Part shown: piece by piece, positions 51,976 through 63,138 of the stretch
Numbering within the stretch: position 1 is the stretch's first letter
How the letters are laid out: every line of letters begins with the position of its first letter
Assembly: GCF_905475345.1 (NCBI RefSeq)
Contig: NC_066590.1
Span: forward strand, 1,736,001-1,800,000
Origin: Vespula vulgaris
Lineage: Eukaryota > Arthropoda > Insecta > Hymenoptera > Vespidae
DNA: 64,000 nt
Direction: 5' to 3'
Notes under the pieces: model-generated
Databases searched by the model: none
What the model was told of the DNA's origin: nothing
Seen by the model: the letters and a program-made list of their open reading frames with translations, nothing else
Translations under genes and position numbers: made by a program

Positions 51976-52030
51976 ATTAATGCCAACGATTAATGGCCCA
52001 AAACATTACGTTAATCGCCATTAGCCGTAC
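51976..52030. promoter_or_regulatory. Cluster of homeodomain-type TAAT sites
   Basis: Four cores in 50 bases: ATTAATGCC, GATTAATGGCC, GTTAATCGCC and CCATTAGCC. TAATGGC and GCCATTA (about 51992-52024) form a 7-base inverted repeat, so paired sites face each other. The context is repeat-free, just after a GA array. Confidence 0.35.
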
Positions 52031-52142
52031 GCACTCACGTACACGTACATAAGCAAGCACGCACGTGCGAGCACACATATTCATACGCACAAACAGATAC
52101 ACGGAGTTTGAATTCTAGCAGGGATCAGCGTCATTCTATCGT

Positions 52143-52145
<3 letters not shown>
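52031..52145. other. Unique CpG-containing sequence
   Basis: Rich in CACG/ACGT (CACTCACGTACACGTACATAAG). No gene seen. Confidence 0.4.

Positions 52146-52202
<57 letters not shown>
52146..52202. repeat. (AT)28 microsatellite
   Basis: 57 uninterrupted bases. Confidence 0.98.
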
Positions 52203-52205
<3 letters not shown>

Positions 52206-52698
52206 CGCAAGCATTTCTACGAAATACAAAAGCCTGGTTTAGTGAACGTAAGTACGTATAATACTATATTAGGATAAGCCTCTTTCTTTTTTATACATTG
52301 GTGTAGTGTATTTTTTATCAATATTTTTTACATATCTATTCTTGAATAAATTATTGTAAGTTTTGTCTGCCTTCTTTTTTATTTTTTTTATTTTTTTTTT
52401 GTTTTAAATACTCGTCAACGTTACGTACGTTCATCTATGTTTATTGATGTAGGTATACTACATGAGATCTTTTGAAAAATTTTTTTGAAAAAGGATAAAA
52501 GGGATCTAATAGACAATTAGAGGCCAACGATGTAATAGTATTAATGATAATAACGTGAATAAATACGAGGGACAGAGATAGAGAGATAGATAAATAGAAA
52601 GACAGATAGAGTGATAGAATGAGTGGCAGAGGTACACATAGTCGAGTAAGCTTCTTAGCGTCGTTGATGGACCATTATGTCAGCTCATGATTTCATGC

Positions 52699-52754
<56 letters not shown>

Positions 52755-53212
52755 GAGATAAATGGAGAAACGTTGATCGATTTCGTCACCCATCCCTATT
52801 TCCGCAGTGTCGAGATATATACGCCATGAATCTCGTCCGTTTTATCTTTTCTACTCTACATGATTATAATGCATAATACAATATATACAAGCCAACTATT
52901 TTTCATTTTTCTCGGATTGAAAATCACATCTATGCTTGGTAATCAGCTTTCTTTTAAGCTGAATAAAAGATCCTCCCTCAACGATATTGGCTTTCCTTCA
53001 TAATAACGCAAAATTCTCTTCGAGTTATTCTCTTCGTTTCTTTTACTTTCTTTGTATTGTTTTTGTTTTATTTATTTTATTTTTATTTCATTTTATCTTT
53101 TTTTTTGTTTTATTATTTGATTATTTTCGAACATAGAATTATTATTTCGATAAGTATCCGCTTTTATATCTAGGATATTTTTCAAGTAGAAATTGATGTT
53201 TCATTATTTCGA

Positions 53213-53215
<3 letters not shown>
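52203..53215. other. Unique sequence, GA run, small hairpin
   Basis: 52700-52759 is GA with one GGG interruption. TCAGCTT-TCTTTT-AAGCTGA (52943-52962) is a perfect 7-bp hairpin. 53035-53115 T-rich. No gene seen. Confidence 0.45.
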
Positions 53216-53252
<37 letters not shown>

Positions 53253-53303
53253 CATATCATATCATATCATATCATATCATATCATATCATATCATATCAT
53301 ATC
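53216..53303. repeat. (AT)n then (ATCAT)10 pentanucleotide array
   Basis: 53216-53248 AT; 53251-53300 ten ATCAT units. Confidence 0.97.
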
Positions 53304-54235
53304 GCTAATATGGAAAAAGAAGTTAGTTGAACGATTTGATTGAAGAAGAAAGAAAGTAAAATAAAATAAAATAAATCAAAAATAAATAGAGATTATTTAA
53401 ACTAAACAAAAAAGAAATTAACGTAAGACCCAATGAAAAAAACAAAGAATAAATAAATGAACAAGAACCAAAAAAATAAAAACTAATAAAAAGTCATAAT
53501 TTATTTTTTTATTATTCTCAAAAAACATATACATATATATGTATCTGTATGTATACAGAAATATATCGCATAAAGTATTTAAAAAATTTAATTACTAACC
53601 TAACCAATCGGATCTTACAATTAAAAATCGAAGCGAAACACTAGAGGTATACAAAAGCATCGTCGATGTTCAAAATCAGCTGAAATCTCGACCTCTCTCT
53701 TTCTATCTCTCTCTCTCTCCCTCTCTCTTTATATCTATCTCTATCTCCTTCACTCTTAACGTGTAGATCGAAGCATAAAGGCAACGGGAGCGAGATAGAC
53801 GAGCTTACACGGAACCACGAGCGCGTTATTAGCGAGCGTACGTGGTCTTCCTGCGGCTCAACGCGTACCACACGTTCAGTATCCTTTCTCTCTCACACGT
53901 ATATATATACAGAATATATATATATATATATACTTATATATATATGTATGTATATATATATATATATGCTAGTGAACCACCTCTCTATCTATCTTTATCT
54001 CACATATATACATGCGTAAGTATATACATGTATATATACGCAACACTGCTATGCAACGCGTAGAAGTTGAGCTCGAGAGTTGAGAGGGATGATGAAGGCA
54101 AAAGGGTTGAAGGGTGATAGGTGATCGTGGGTTGAGGTTCGGGGCCTTTCGGAGTTAGGGGTGTGGAGATCGGGGATGGAGTGAGTGGACCGACATCGAT
54201 GCGCAACCATCAGGTCTCGCTGTTTTGCACGGTGC
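53304..54235. other. AT-rich, CT/TA runs and a CpG-rich island
   Basis: 53695-53750 CT/CTAT; 53900-53968 TA/TATG. 53755-53880 is CpG-rich with CGCGTTATTAGCGAGCG between ACCACG and CGTGGT arms. 54060-54235 is G-rich unique (GGTTCGGGGCC). No gene seen. Confidence 0.45.
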
Positions 54236-54239
54236 ATAG

Positions 54240-54270
<31 letters not shown>

Positions 54271-54308
54271 GATAGATAGATAGATAGTTAGATAGATAGA
54301 TAGATAGA
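54236..54308. repeat. (TAGA)n tetranucleotide microsatellite
   Basis: About 18 TAGA units with TAAA and TAGT variants. Confidence 0.97.
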
Positions 54309-54477
54309 GGGAGAGAGAGACAGAGCACCGACACACATGCAATGACGTTTCATCGAGCCCACTTCCAACGAACGCGGCTATTACACCGCGGCTTCAACCA
54401 TCGACCCTTCTATCGTTTCGTCTATCGCACTATCGACACCTGCGTGTGGTCGAATACTTCAACTCTTCCTCTATCTT

Positions 54478-54511
<34 letters not shown>

Positions 54512-55385
54512 TACTCTCTTTACAATTCTCTTATTACTTCGCGCGAAGTTTTCGTGGAAAACAATTTTAGTCGAAGAAAAATTTTGTTCAAGTTTGTCTT
54601 GCTTTAATTTTTTTCTTCATCCCTTTTTTATTATCCTTCCTCCCTTAACGCACTTTATTTATTGATTTGATTTTTATAACGCGTTAGTCATCTATTGCAA
54701 GAAACAAACAATAGGAGAAATTCGATCATGAAATTAAATGAATAAACGAAGGAAACGGACCGCCATGTCAACGCTAAAATCCCGCTACATTTGTTCTCTC
54801 TCTTTCTCTTTTATTCTACTTTTTTTAAATCCCTTTTCAATCTCATTTCATCGATCTAGACGATTACGGTCCGTCATTAATATTTCCTTCTGTTATTTCG
54901 TCGTTCGAATCCTTCAAATTTCATGAATTTACCTTCTCTCCATAGAAATACCGAACGTTCTTTAAAATCTAGATCGGAGTTCCATTCGTATAGGAATAAG
55001 AAAAAAAAGAAAAAAAGAGAACTAAAAGGAAAAAAGAGAATACATAAAAACACGTGTCATAATCCGATTGATCTTCTTAATTTTCTTTCAAATCGATCAT
55101 TATAGAAAACGCAAAGCGAGTTATTAATAGATTTTAATAGACTATTGGTAATTGAGTTAAGTAATTAATAGGTTTTAATAATCGTCGCAATGGCGACACG
55201 TGCTTTCTTTCCCCTATTGCGTTCATCTTTTTTTTTCTTTTTATTATTTTTTTGTTTTGTTTTATTCTTCCTTTCTTTTTTTATTTTGAATAACAAATAC
55301 ATATGTACATAGATACGTCGCGCAAACAGGTGTTGAATACACCGATGCGATTTGTTTCAACGAATTTTCTCGCTCGTCTCTTTCG

Positions 55386-55432
<47 letters not shown>

Positions 55433-55619
55433 TCGCTTGATATCCATTTCATTGTTTTTCACGCATTGTTTGGAATAAACACGGTGCGTGGTTATGCGTC
55501 TGCGTGCTTTCTCTCTCTCTCTTTCTCTTTTCGTATGTATCTATATACAAATATACATCGCATGGCCGACGGCGTTCGTCCATGGCCACGTTGACTTTTG
55601 TGCGTATGCATATTGCTAT

Positions 55620-55624
<5 letters not shown>
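54309..55624. other. Unique islands, CT runs and T/A-rich sequence; no gene
   Basis: 54340-54460 is a GC-richer unique island (TTACACCGCGGCTTC). CT at 54478-54512 and 55389-55429. 55430-55620 is unique CpG-containing. Nothing gene-like. Confidence 0.45.

Positions 55625-55680
<56 letters not shown>
55625..55680. repeat. (TC)28 microsatellite
   Basis: 56 bases. Confidence 0.97.
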
Positions 55681-55687
<7 letters not shown>

Positions 55688-56013
55688 TTCTGTCTTTTAT
55701 TTATTTTTTTTGTTTTTTTTTATACAACTCGATTCGTTGACACTTGTCCTCCTGTCCATCGATTCAAAATGCACGCACGATTAGATTATTTTTTTTGTTT
55801 TGTTTTCCTTTCTTTCCTCTCTTCTTTTTTTGTTTCACGAAATTAATACGATCCAATTCATTCGTAGAAATATTGAAATTCTAGCGGACGACTTAAAAAC
55901 GCATATATATCGGATGTCTGGTTTTATAATCGATTCGCGAGAATAAAAGGTATAAAATGTGTTATTGGTTGACGTGAATATTGATAATATGTTACGGGAT
56001 TACTATCGAGCGT
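55681..56013. other. T-rich and unique sequence
   Basis: 55690-55730 and 55788-55830 T-rich; otherwise unique AT-rich DNA. Confidence 0.5.
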
Positions 56014-56222
56014 GCAAAAAAATTTCTGTTCATTTCTCTATAGTAAAAAAGAAAAGAAAAAAAAAAAATTAGAAAAAAAGGGGAGAAAAAATTATTAATA
56101 AAAAGATTATATATACCCGCAAAGAATTTGCATCCATTTCCCTAAATAATAGGGGAGGGGGAGAGGAAAAGAAAAAGAAAGAAAAAAGAATTAATAATAA
56201 AAATATTATCGATAACACAACG
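56014..56222. repeat. Diverged tandem duplication D (about 105-base period)
   Basis: GCAAAAAAATTT..CATTTCTCTATA..AATTATTAATAAAAAGATTAT (56014-56118) is followed by GCAAAGAATTTG..CATTTCCCTAAA..AATTAATAATAAAAATATTAT (56119-56222). Low-complexity A/G runs in the middle weaken the alignment, but order and spacing agree. Confidence 0.5.
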
Positions 56223-56669
56223 TAAACAAAAAAGGATTAAAATAATAAAATATCATTTTTGCTATAGAACAATGTTTCATTTACATTAATATCAATATAA
56301 CGTCGTTCACAATAACATCTCCGAGGAAGTCTTTTTATTTTTGATATTTTATTATCGTTTAACGATAAAAATTTTGGAGAGATCTATTGAAAATATCAAA
56401 CGATTAGTATTGATTGTACAAAATGTCTTCGATCGATCATTCGCGTTGGAAAGGGTTTTTTTATTCCGATGTTTTTTTTTTCTTTCTTTTTCTTTTTTTT
56501 TTTTTTTTGAAAAGTCCTTTTTGTCGCTCATTTACGCGGGCTCTTATCTTAGCACGAAATTGCCGAGGACTCCTCGAGAGTTTCCCGAACGATAAACGAA
56601 GAGACTCAGGAAGACTTTCATTCGTCTGACATCGGATAAATTCATTATCGTGCTTCGCGAACAATCGGA

Positions 56670-56672
<3 letters not shown>
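56223..56672. other. AT-rich unique sequence, no gene
   Basis: T-run at 56471-56508; 56520-56660 unique. Confidence 0.5.

Positions 56673-56728
<56 letters not shown>
56673..56728. repeat. (TC)28 microsatellite
   Basis: 56 bases. Confidence 0.97.
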
Positions 56729-56730
<2 letters not shown>

Positions 56731-56739
56731 GGGATGAAC

Positions 56740-56830
56740 TAATTAAAGTGTAAGCCGGCGCGTTAATGGAGGAATTTTAAAGTCGACTCGCTTCGATTTC
56801 ATTTCAGTGATCCTTACCAACCGCAAGCGA
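56740..56830. other. Unique island with homeodomain cores
   Basis: ACTAATTAAAG and GTTAATGGAGG flank the GC-rich AAGCCGGCGCG. Short and repeat-free between two CT arrays. Confidence 0.27.
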
Positions 56831-56873
56831 GAACGAACCTCTCGATCCACTTTCTTTCTGTCTTTCTCCTTTT

Positions 56874-56918
<45 letters not shown>

Positions 56919-57921
56919 TTCTTTCTACTTCTTTCGTTCTGCTTTTCCCGTTAATCGCGTTACTTTTCTTCTTTCCGCTCACGAAAGGACGCCCTCGTTC
57001 TCGATACTATCGACCATGTTTTAACCTCGCAAACGTGACGGTCGATGCATATTAAAAAAAAAAAAGAAAGAAAGAAAGAAAGAAAGAAAGAAAAGAAGAA
57101 GATAAAAGCCACTCCCCACCTACATATATAAATTTCCGACTATTCAACGAAGAGATAGAAAACTTTCATACATCGAAGGATTTTAATTTCAATCCTTGCT
57201 CTTTTCAATCTGTCTAAGATTACGATATTAAAATTAAAATGATCTGATATCGTGGATCAAAGTTTCATAGCTCTTCGTTTAAGTCCGATGAATTAATTAT
57301 ATTCGAAAGAAACTAACGTAGAAAATTGCGATCAGATATTTCTGAAAACGTCGAAACAAAATTATAAACGTATTACTATAAGCAAAGACATATTATACAT
57401 ACATAAATTACTTAGAAAGCGTCGTTTTATCGCGAAGCGAGAAAACTCTTTACAGAGAACTACTTGAACGACGGAAACTATTGCGTAAACTGGGTCGAAC
57501 TGGAGGAAAAATCCATTGACAATGTCGTATCACGTAACAATATTGCTTTGCAACTTCTCGTTAGTGAAAGGCCATGTGACGAGGGGAAGGGGAGGAGGAG
57601 GAAAATAAAAAATGGTGAATGACGAATGGAGAGAGAGAGAGAGAGAGAAAGAGAGAAAGATAGAGAGAATATTATAAGATGCTTTATCAATCGTTATTCA
57701 AAGTAAGGCGTTCAATAAAACGATCAAGCATATTGATTTGAGAGAAGAAGACGAAGAAGAATAAGAAGAAGAAGAAGAATAAGATATAGGAAAAATGGTA
57801 ACATCTTCGAAGAAGTATGGGGGAGGGTAGTAGGAAGCAGAAGGAGGAGAGTGATTGTTATTAAAGCGAGAGTAGTTACTATGAGGGAGTAAGATAGAAA
57901 TATCAGAGAAAGGGGAAGGAA

Positions 57922-57950
<29 letters not shown>
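56831..57950. other. CT, GAAA and GA runs with AT-rich unique DNA
   Basis: 56878-56916 CT; 57053-57092 A-run and (GAAA)n; 57629-57665 GA; 57740-57785 GAA. 57100-57470 unique AT-rich. No gene seen. Confidence 0.5.
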
Positions 57951-57953
<3 letters not shown>

Positions 57954-57959
57954 CTTCGA

Positions 57960-58095
57960 AAGCGCTTAGCCGCACATTTCGTAATCAATTTTACGAAAGG
58001 CCAATTACCGGAGAAGGGAGACGAAGGAAAACGCCCATGCTGTCCGCCCTTCAATTACGTGAAATCGGATAGGCCACTTCCTTCGATGATAAATT
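57960..58095. other. Unique island with an 8-bp hairpin
   Basis: TTTCGTAA (57977-57984), loop TCAATT, TTACGAAA (57991-57998), then GGCCAATTACCGG and TTCAATTACGTG. Repeat-free; candidate regulatory element. Confidence 0.3.
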
Positions 58096-58438
58096 GTCAC
58101 GAAGTTTCGAGAGCGCGAAACCGATCGCTTTTTATCGTCCTCGACGACGAGGATGAGGACGAGGACGACGAGACTGGATGACGTTTCTCGCGAGTTTCGT
58201 GATACGAAAGAGAAAAAGGGAGATAGAAAGAGATAGATAGGGAGAGAGAAAGAGAAAGAGAGAGAGAGAGAGAAGAAAAAAAAAGGGAAGAAAAAGAAAA
58301 AAATAGACGAGTCGGTGGTACTCCTCATCATCCGAACACGTTGCGACCGAGTTTGAGAAAGAACTACGAGGTAATCCATCCAAGCTCGTCTTCGAGTAAT
58401 TAAAACTTATAATTCGCGGTGATGGCGATGGGGACGAT
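58096..58438. other. GACGAG run, GA run and unique sequence
   Basis: 58140-58172 is an imperfect GACGAG repeat; 58210-58300 purine-rich. No gene seen. Confidence 0.5.
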
Positions 58439-58465
58439 GTTGGTGTTGGTGTTGGTGTTGGTGTT
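58439..58465. repeat. (GTTGGT)n hexanucleotide array
   Basis: About four and a half units, flanked by GATGGT and GTCGTC trinucleotide variants (58415-58515). Confidence 0.85.
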
Positions 58466-59374
58466 GACGATGGTGTTTGTGATGGTCTCGTCGTTGTCGT
58501 CGTCGTCTAAGTCGTCGCTATCGTGTTTCATCTTTTTCGTTCGAGTCCAACGAGAGCAGCACCCTCTACTAGATACTTATTTTTCTCTTCCTTTTACTTC
58601 TTCTCTTATTCCTCTTATTTCTATTTCACCCTTCGTTCTCTCCTGCAGCATCAACGGCATGCTACAGCGGACTCCTGTCGACACTATCAACGGGAGAAAG
58701 AGAGAAAGAAGGGAGATAGAAAGAGATACGAGAGATACATAGATAGATAGATAGGAAAGAAAGAGAGAGAGAGAGAGAAAGGCTATTGCATATTTCATAC
58801 TTTGTACCGCAATTACTTTATCGCGCTCCCGTGGATTTCGGAGTCGACCAAGGTCTATTCTATATACTGCGTGTCTTTCTATATGTATATATGTATCTAC
58901 GTATGTGTGCATGCGTATGCGTGTGACTACGTGTATGTATATATTTACTAGGAGGGGGTTTCGAGCGAAGATGCGAGTACGAAAAGGGAACCGAACGGGG
59001 GAATACTTATCTTCCTGTCGACGCTGTTACAGGAATACATTCGAAATACAGCAAGGCAAGCCCTTATACCACTTTCTACCTTCTCTCTCATCGCTGACAG
59101 GCGGACTGGCAAAGATCGTAGATTGAACGGTAGGGATTAGTTGGAGTTCCTCCATCCTTCGTTTTACATTTATTTGAAATCCCGAAGAGAAGAGAATTCA
59201 TTCTCTGCTGGATAGTGTATATTAAGAGGAAGAGAAAAAGAAAGAAGGAAATAAAAAAAAAGTAAAGAGAGAGAGAGAGAGGAACTGAGAAAAAGATCAA
59301 TTCCTTTTTCTATAATATATAATACTTACTTTAGGGGATGATTATGGAAAAGGAAAGAGAGAGATAGATATATG

Positions 59375-59378
<4 letters not shown>
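58466..59378. other. GTC run, GA runs and unique islands
   Basis: 58487-58520 (GTC)n; 58695-58780 GA/GATA. TTCCTGT-CGACGCTGTT-ACAGGAA (59022-59045) is a perfect 7-bp hairpin in the unique island 58950-59160. 59215-59295 purine-rich. No gene seen. Confidence 0.45.

Positions 59379-59450
<72 letters not shown>
59379..59450. repeat. (GA)36 microsatellite
   Basis: 72 uninterrupted bases. Confidence 0.98.
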
Positions 59451-59453
<3 letters not shown>

Positions 59454-59966
59454 TCTATGTCATTTGATAAGACAAATTTTATACGATCTTCTAGATAATA
59501 CTTTTGAAAAATTATTAACTATAGATTTCTTCCGATGAATAAGAAAAAAGACAGACAGATGAATAGATAGATAGTGTATCGTTTGGAGATAGGATATTTT
59601 ATTTATTATATACGTGTAACTCGCGCGTATATATGTGTGCATGCGTATGTGGAAAGAAGGACGAAAGAGTAGACTAACAGAAAAAAAAGAAAAAGAAAGT
59701 AAAGAAATTGTTAGGAAAAAAGAAGGAGGAAAGGTAAAAAAGGAAGGAAAAGAAAAGGGAGGGAAAGGAAAGGAAAGAAAAAAGGAATCGAAGGAGGGAA
59801 GAAAATTCATGGTTTGAACGACTAAAATAAGAGAGAAAGAGAATGCTCTAAAAGAAACTGTATACGTATGTACATGTATCTAGTGTATAAGAGAAGGATA
59901 TGTACAGAGGTACACGGAAACAGATTGTACGTGTATACAAGAGAAAGAGAAAGAGAGAGAAAGAAA

Positions 59967-60000
<34 letters not shown>

Positions 60001-60089
60001 AAGAGAAAAGGGTAGCTAAAGAGCATGGCGTGTTTTCCGGAAAGGCAACGATATTAAAGAAAGGTGAGAGAGAGAGAGAGAGAAGAAAT
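59451..60089. other. AT-rich then purine-rich sequence, no gene
   Basis: 59650-59810 is a long purine tract (GAAA/GGAAAG); 59940-60008 GA with CAGA; 60064-60085 GA. Confidence 0.55.
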
Positions 60090-60190
60090 GAGGCGACAAG
60101 GTCCACAACGCGGCGTCTGTTTTCCATTGTGTCGCCATTCTAGGAGCTCGCGCCCGGATGAATCCATTCGTTTCGCCGCACGGTTCTTCG
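60090..60190. other. CpG-rich unique island with inverted GGCGACA
   Basis: GGCGACA near 60092 and TGTCGCC near 60130 are perfect 7-base inverted repeats around ACAACGCGGCGTC. CCATTGTG between them fits a Sox core. Confidence 0.3.
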
Positions 60191-60259
60191 TTTCTTTATT
60201 TTTTTGCTTTTTTCTCTTTTTTTCTCCTTTTTTCTCCCTTTTTTTTTCATTCTCTAGAA

Positions 60260-60507
60260 CGCGATAGCGAGAGAAGCCACCCCTTTCCTTCGATAACGCT
60301 CGTACCTTGACTCGTAGCTCGCCACCACCGAGCTCGAACCCCCTCCAAACCCTATTTCTACATCCCCCGTTCCCCGTTACCCCTCTTGGAACAGCCGATA
60401 AGTGCACGGAAGTTTTAAGCGTTCCAAGGATCGCCGAGAAACAAGTTTTATCGAGCGTGCAACGTGCCGAGAGAGTCTTGAGAGTAAGAAGAACGAAGAG
60501 CTTATAA
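60260..60507. other. CpG-rich unique island, plus frame open
   Basis: Repeat-free (TAGCTCGCCACCACCGAGCTCG has GAGCTCG/CGAGCT-type symmetry). The plus frame 60307-60507 ends ..TADKCTEVLSVPRIAEKQVLSSVQRAERVLRV.., protein-like in composition but unknown to me; TTGAGA|GTAAGA near 60484 is a possible donor. Exon or conserved element, undecided. Confidence 0.22.
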
Positions 60508-60997
60508 AATCAAACTGTTTAAGGAGAGGGCGAACTTGGGCCAAAATTTAATCGAAATCGAAAATCTTTCTCTCTATTTCTCTCTCTCTCTCTCTCTCTC
60601 CCTTTCTTTCTCTTTCTTTCTGTATATACGTATATATATATATTCTATTCTTCCTTCCTTTTTCTTTAAATTTACATTAGTTAACGAGTTGAAACGATTG
60701 ATTGATTGATCGATTATTATTTTTATTGTTATTATTATTATGATTATTATTATGATTATTACAAAAAAATCCAAGTAGATAAAAAAATATGGATCCGCTC
60801 GCAATCGTGTATATTTGTTAGATCCATAGTAGACTAATAAAGGATCAATTTAACCTACGACGTTAGAAATCCCATTGTCATGCGTTTTTCCTTTAACATT
60901 GAGAAGGTGTACACGATGGAGATTTATAGAAAAGAAGATTTTTATAGAAAAGAAAGAAAAGCATAGACGAAAGAAGACAAAGAAAAAAGAGGAAAAT

Positions 60998-61048
<51 letters not shown>

Positions 61049-61152
61049 GGGATAAAAATAGGCTTGGATAAAAGACCGACTGGAGAAGGCATGTAAGGGA
61101 CTGTGTTCCCCTATATACATATGTATGTATATGTATGTATGTATGATGTACG

Positions 61153-61158
<6 letters not shown>
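60508..61158. other. CT, ATT and GA runs with AT-rich sequence
   Basis: 60565-60602 CT; 60700-60712 (GATT)n; 60715-60760 ATT; 60995-61047 GA; 61115-61145 TATG. No gene seen. Confidence 0.55.

Positions 61159-61229
<71 letters not shown>
61159..61229. repeat. (TA)35 microsatellite
   Basis: 71 uninterrupted bases. Confidence 0.98.
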
Positions 61230-61231
<2 letters not shown>

Positions 61232-61333
61232 ATTTCAGTCTTTTCTTACGTACGTAGATACATGTGTTAGCTCCTCATATCGAAGTAGCAGGATTCGTAA
61301 CGTGTAAGTAACTACACACGTAGAAACCTTTAC

Positions 61334-61401
61334 CTATCTGGTAAGAGCGAGCAGTGGCGCAGATGGCTGATCCACTCAATTTCAGATTCATGGATGCCAG
61401 A
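61334..61401 (-). CDS. Possible 68-nt internal exon, unidentified
   Basis: On the minus strand AAGTAACATTTTTCAG| is an acceptor with a branch-like AGTAAC and a T-run. The segment ends CCAGATAG|GTAAAGG, a reasonable donor. Two frames stay open: LASMNLKLSGSAICATARSYQI and SGIHESEIEWISHLRHCSLLPD; the second looks more protein-like. I cannot assign either to a family. The plus strand is also open (MADPLNFRFMDARLKNV..), so constraint may be non-coding. 68 nt would need matching phases in neighbours that are not in view. Confidence 0.2.
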
Positions 61402-61570
61402 CTGAAAAATGTTACTTTTCTCTCATCCTCGCCCTCTCTCTTTCCCTCTCTCTCTCTCTCTCTCTTCTCTTTCTCTCTCCTCTCGTCTTTCTGTTTTTCC
61501 TTCTTCTCCATTTCTCTTCCGGTACAAAGGGAAAGACAGAGAGACAGCAGAAAGAAAGAGACAAAGAAAC

Positions 61571-61616
<46 letters not shown>

Positions 61617-61711
61617 GGGTGGTTTTTCTCCGTTAAGAGAAACGTCTAGCCACTCCCCACCCCTTATCCAGAAGAGACACGTCTAAAATATAATAAACCA
61701 TCGTCGACGTT

Positions 61712-61749
<38 letters not shown>

Positions 61750-62230
61750 CTTTTATATTCCTTCTCTTCTTTCCTCTTCTTTCTTCCTTCTTTTTCTTAT
61801 AAATACGCTGATATGGATTTCGAATATTTTACAGACCGAGCTTTTGAGACTCTCCGCCTTGGCGGTTAATACTTTCTCGCTAGTCGTAGCAACGTCTTCC
61901 TCGCGATTTTCCTTTCTTTCAAAAAGGGGATACTTCCCTATGTCTTGCCACCCTTCCTACTTTTAAGGATTGTACATTTAGATTTACGTAGAAACACGTC
62001 ACGCCTCTCGTCGTTTTCCCTTTTTGCTCGTCTCCTTACGTCGCTCGCTCGCTTGCGTAAGATTTTGCAAGTTGATAACGTCGATAACGTTACTCCTTTC
62101 TCTTTCTCCCTTTTACTTTCTTTTTTTCACGTTCGTTATTGAAATCAAACGAGTCCGTTCTCTTGGTTAATTTATATTCGTTAGTTTCTTTTTTTTAAGT
62201 GAATTTGTTTGATCCGCATATTTTCTTTTC
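61402..62230. other. CT/GA runs and unique islands, no gene
   Basis: 61430-61500 CT-rich, 61545-61615 GA (an imperfect foldback pair), 61712-61745 CT. 61835-62100 is unique and CpG-containing, with CTTACG..CGTAAG arms (62035-62061) and GATAACGTC/GATAACGTT in tandem (62073-62091). Confidence 0.4.
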
Positions 62231-62244
62231 CAATCATGATTGAT
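62231..62244. promoter_or_regulatory. Palindrome with Exd/Hox-type ATGATTGAT
   Basis: CAATCATGATTG (62231-62242) is a perfect 12-base palindrome, and ATGATTGAT (62236-62244) fits the Pbx/Exd-Hox composite. The setting is AT-rich unique DNA. Motif match only. Confidence 0.25.
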
Positions 62245-62669
62245 AATCTAGAGAAAAACAAACGATTATTTAAGAGGTGTGAAAAAGAGAAAGACAGAAA
62301 GAGAGAGAAATAAGAATGTTGATGTAATTTTTGTTGCATTTCGACGTTCCTTCTTGTCTTTCGTAAATCTCGTTCAGTACTCGCGTCCTTTCGTTCTAAG
62401 CAGACGAGTAGCAGACGACGAGGAATCGAAGGGAGTCGGATAATTTCGTAGAACTCGACGAACGATGGATAGATAGAGATTTCATAGGAAATAGCCTCGT
62501 TACTGGCGTGGCGATCGATATTTTTTATCACTCTCTTCCTTCCTCTCTCTTTCTCTCTCTCTCTCTCTCTCTTAACTTACTACCACAGCCACGTAACAGT
62601 TCGTCAGTTCGAATTTCAATCATACGTTCTCCGTATCATGGATTTCTCTATTTTGCGAGATTCTCTTGG

Positions 62670-62671
<2 letters not shown>
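62245..62671. other. Unique sequence and CT run
   Basis: 62280-62310 GA-rich; 62545-62571 CT; rest unique. No gene seen. Confidence 0.45.

Positions 62672-62712
<41 letters not shown>
62672..62712. repeat. (AT)20 microsatellite
   Basis: 41 bases. Confidence 0.97.
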
Positions 62713-62714
<2 letters not shown>

Positions 62715-62907
62715 AAGGTGAAAACAAATAACATGTGGATACTTTAAATATATATTTAGACTGCAGAAACTCCATCTTGGTTGAGTAAGTAATCAAAAGA
62801 AGTTTTTGAAAAGGCAAAAGAAAAATAAAAGAAGAATGAGAGAGAAAGAAAAAAAATAGAGATAAATATATAATATACATAATCTATCATTTTATTATAG
62901 TTATAAA
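62713..62907. other. AT-rich spacer
   Basis: A/G-rich at 62815-62865; no gene. Confidence 0.5.
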
Positions 62908-63084
62908 TTGAATAGGTTAAATAATGTCTTTACGATATCGACGAGAGGATTGGTTTTCTTCCTCGCATCGTTGCCGCAAAGACAAACCTTTAACGAAGTT
63001 CTGAACGCGACGCGATGGATATTGAATAACGCATTAGCGAAAGCAATCAGGAGCAATGACAAAGTTTCGTGTCGTTATTATGCT
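62908..63084 (+). other. Unassigned non-repetitive open frame / unique island
   Basis: Unique, repeat-free. The plus frame reads ..NNVFTISTRGLVFFLASLPQRQTFNEVLNATRWILNNALAKAIRSNDKVS.. for about 60 codons before entering CT repeat. The composition is protein-like, but no domain is recognised and no acceptor or donor bounds it clearly. Homeodomain-like GCATTAGCG also lies inside, so an enhancer is the rival reading. Confidence 0.17.

Positions 63085-63137
<53 letters not shown>
63085..63137. repeat. (CT)n-(CTAT)n compound microsatellite
   Basis: CT to about 63109 then seven CTAT units. Confidence 0.97.

Positions 63138-63138
<1 letters not shown>

Noticed and set aside
61355..61366. tRNA A-box-like TGGCGCAGATGG
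   Set aside because: No B-box (GGTTCGAnnCC) at a proper distance downstream and no acceptor stem.
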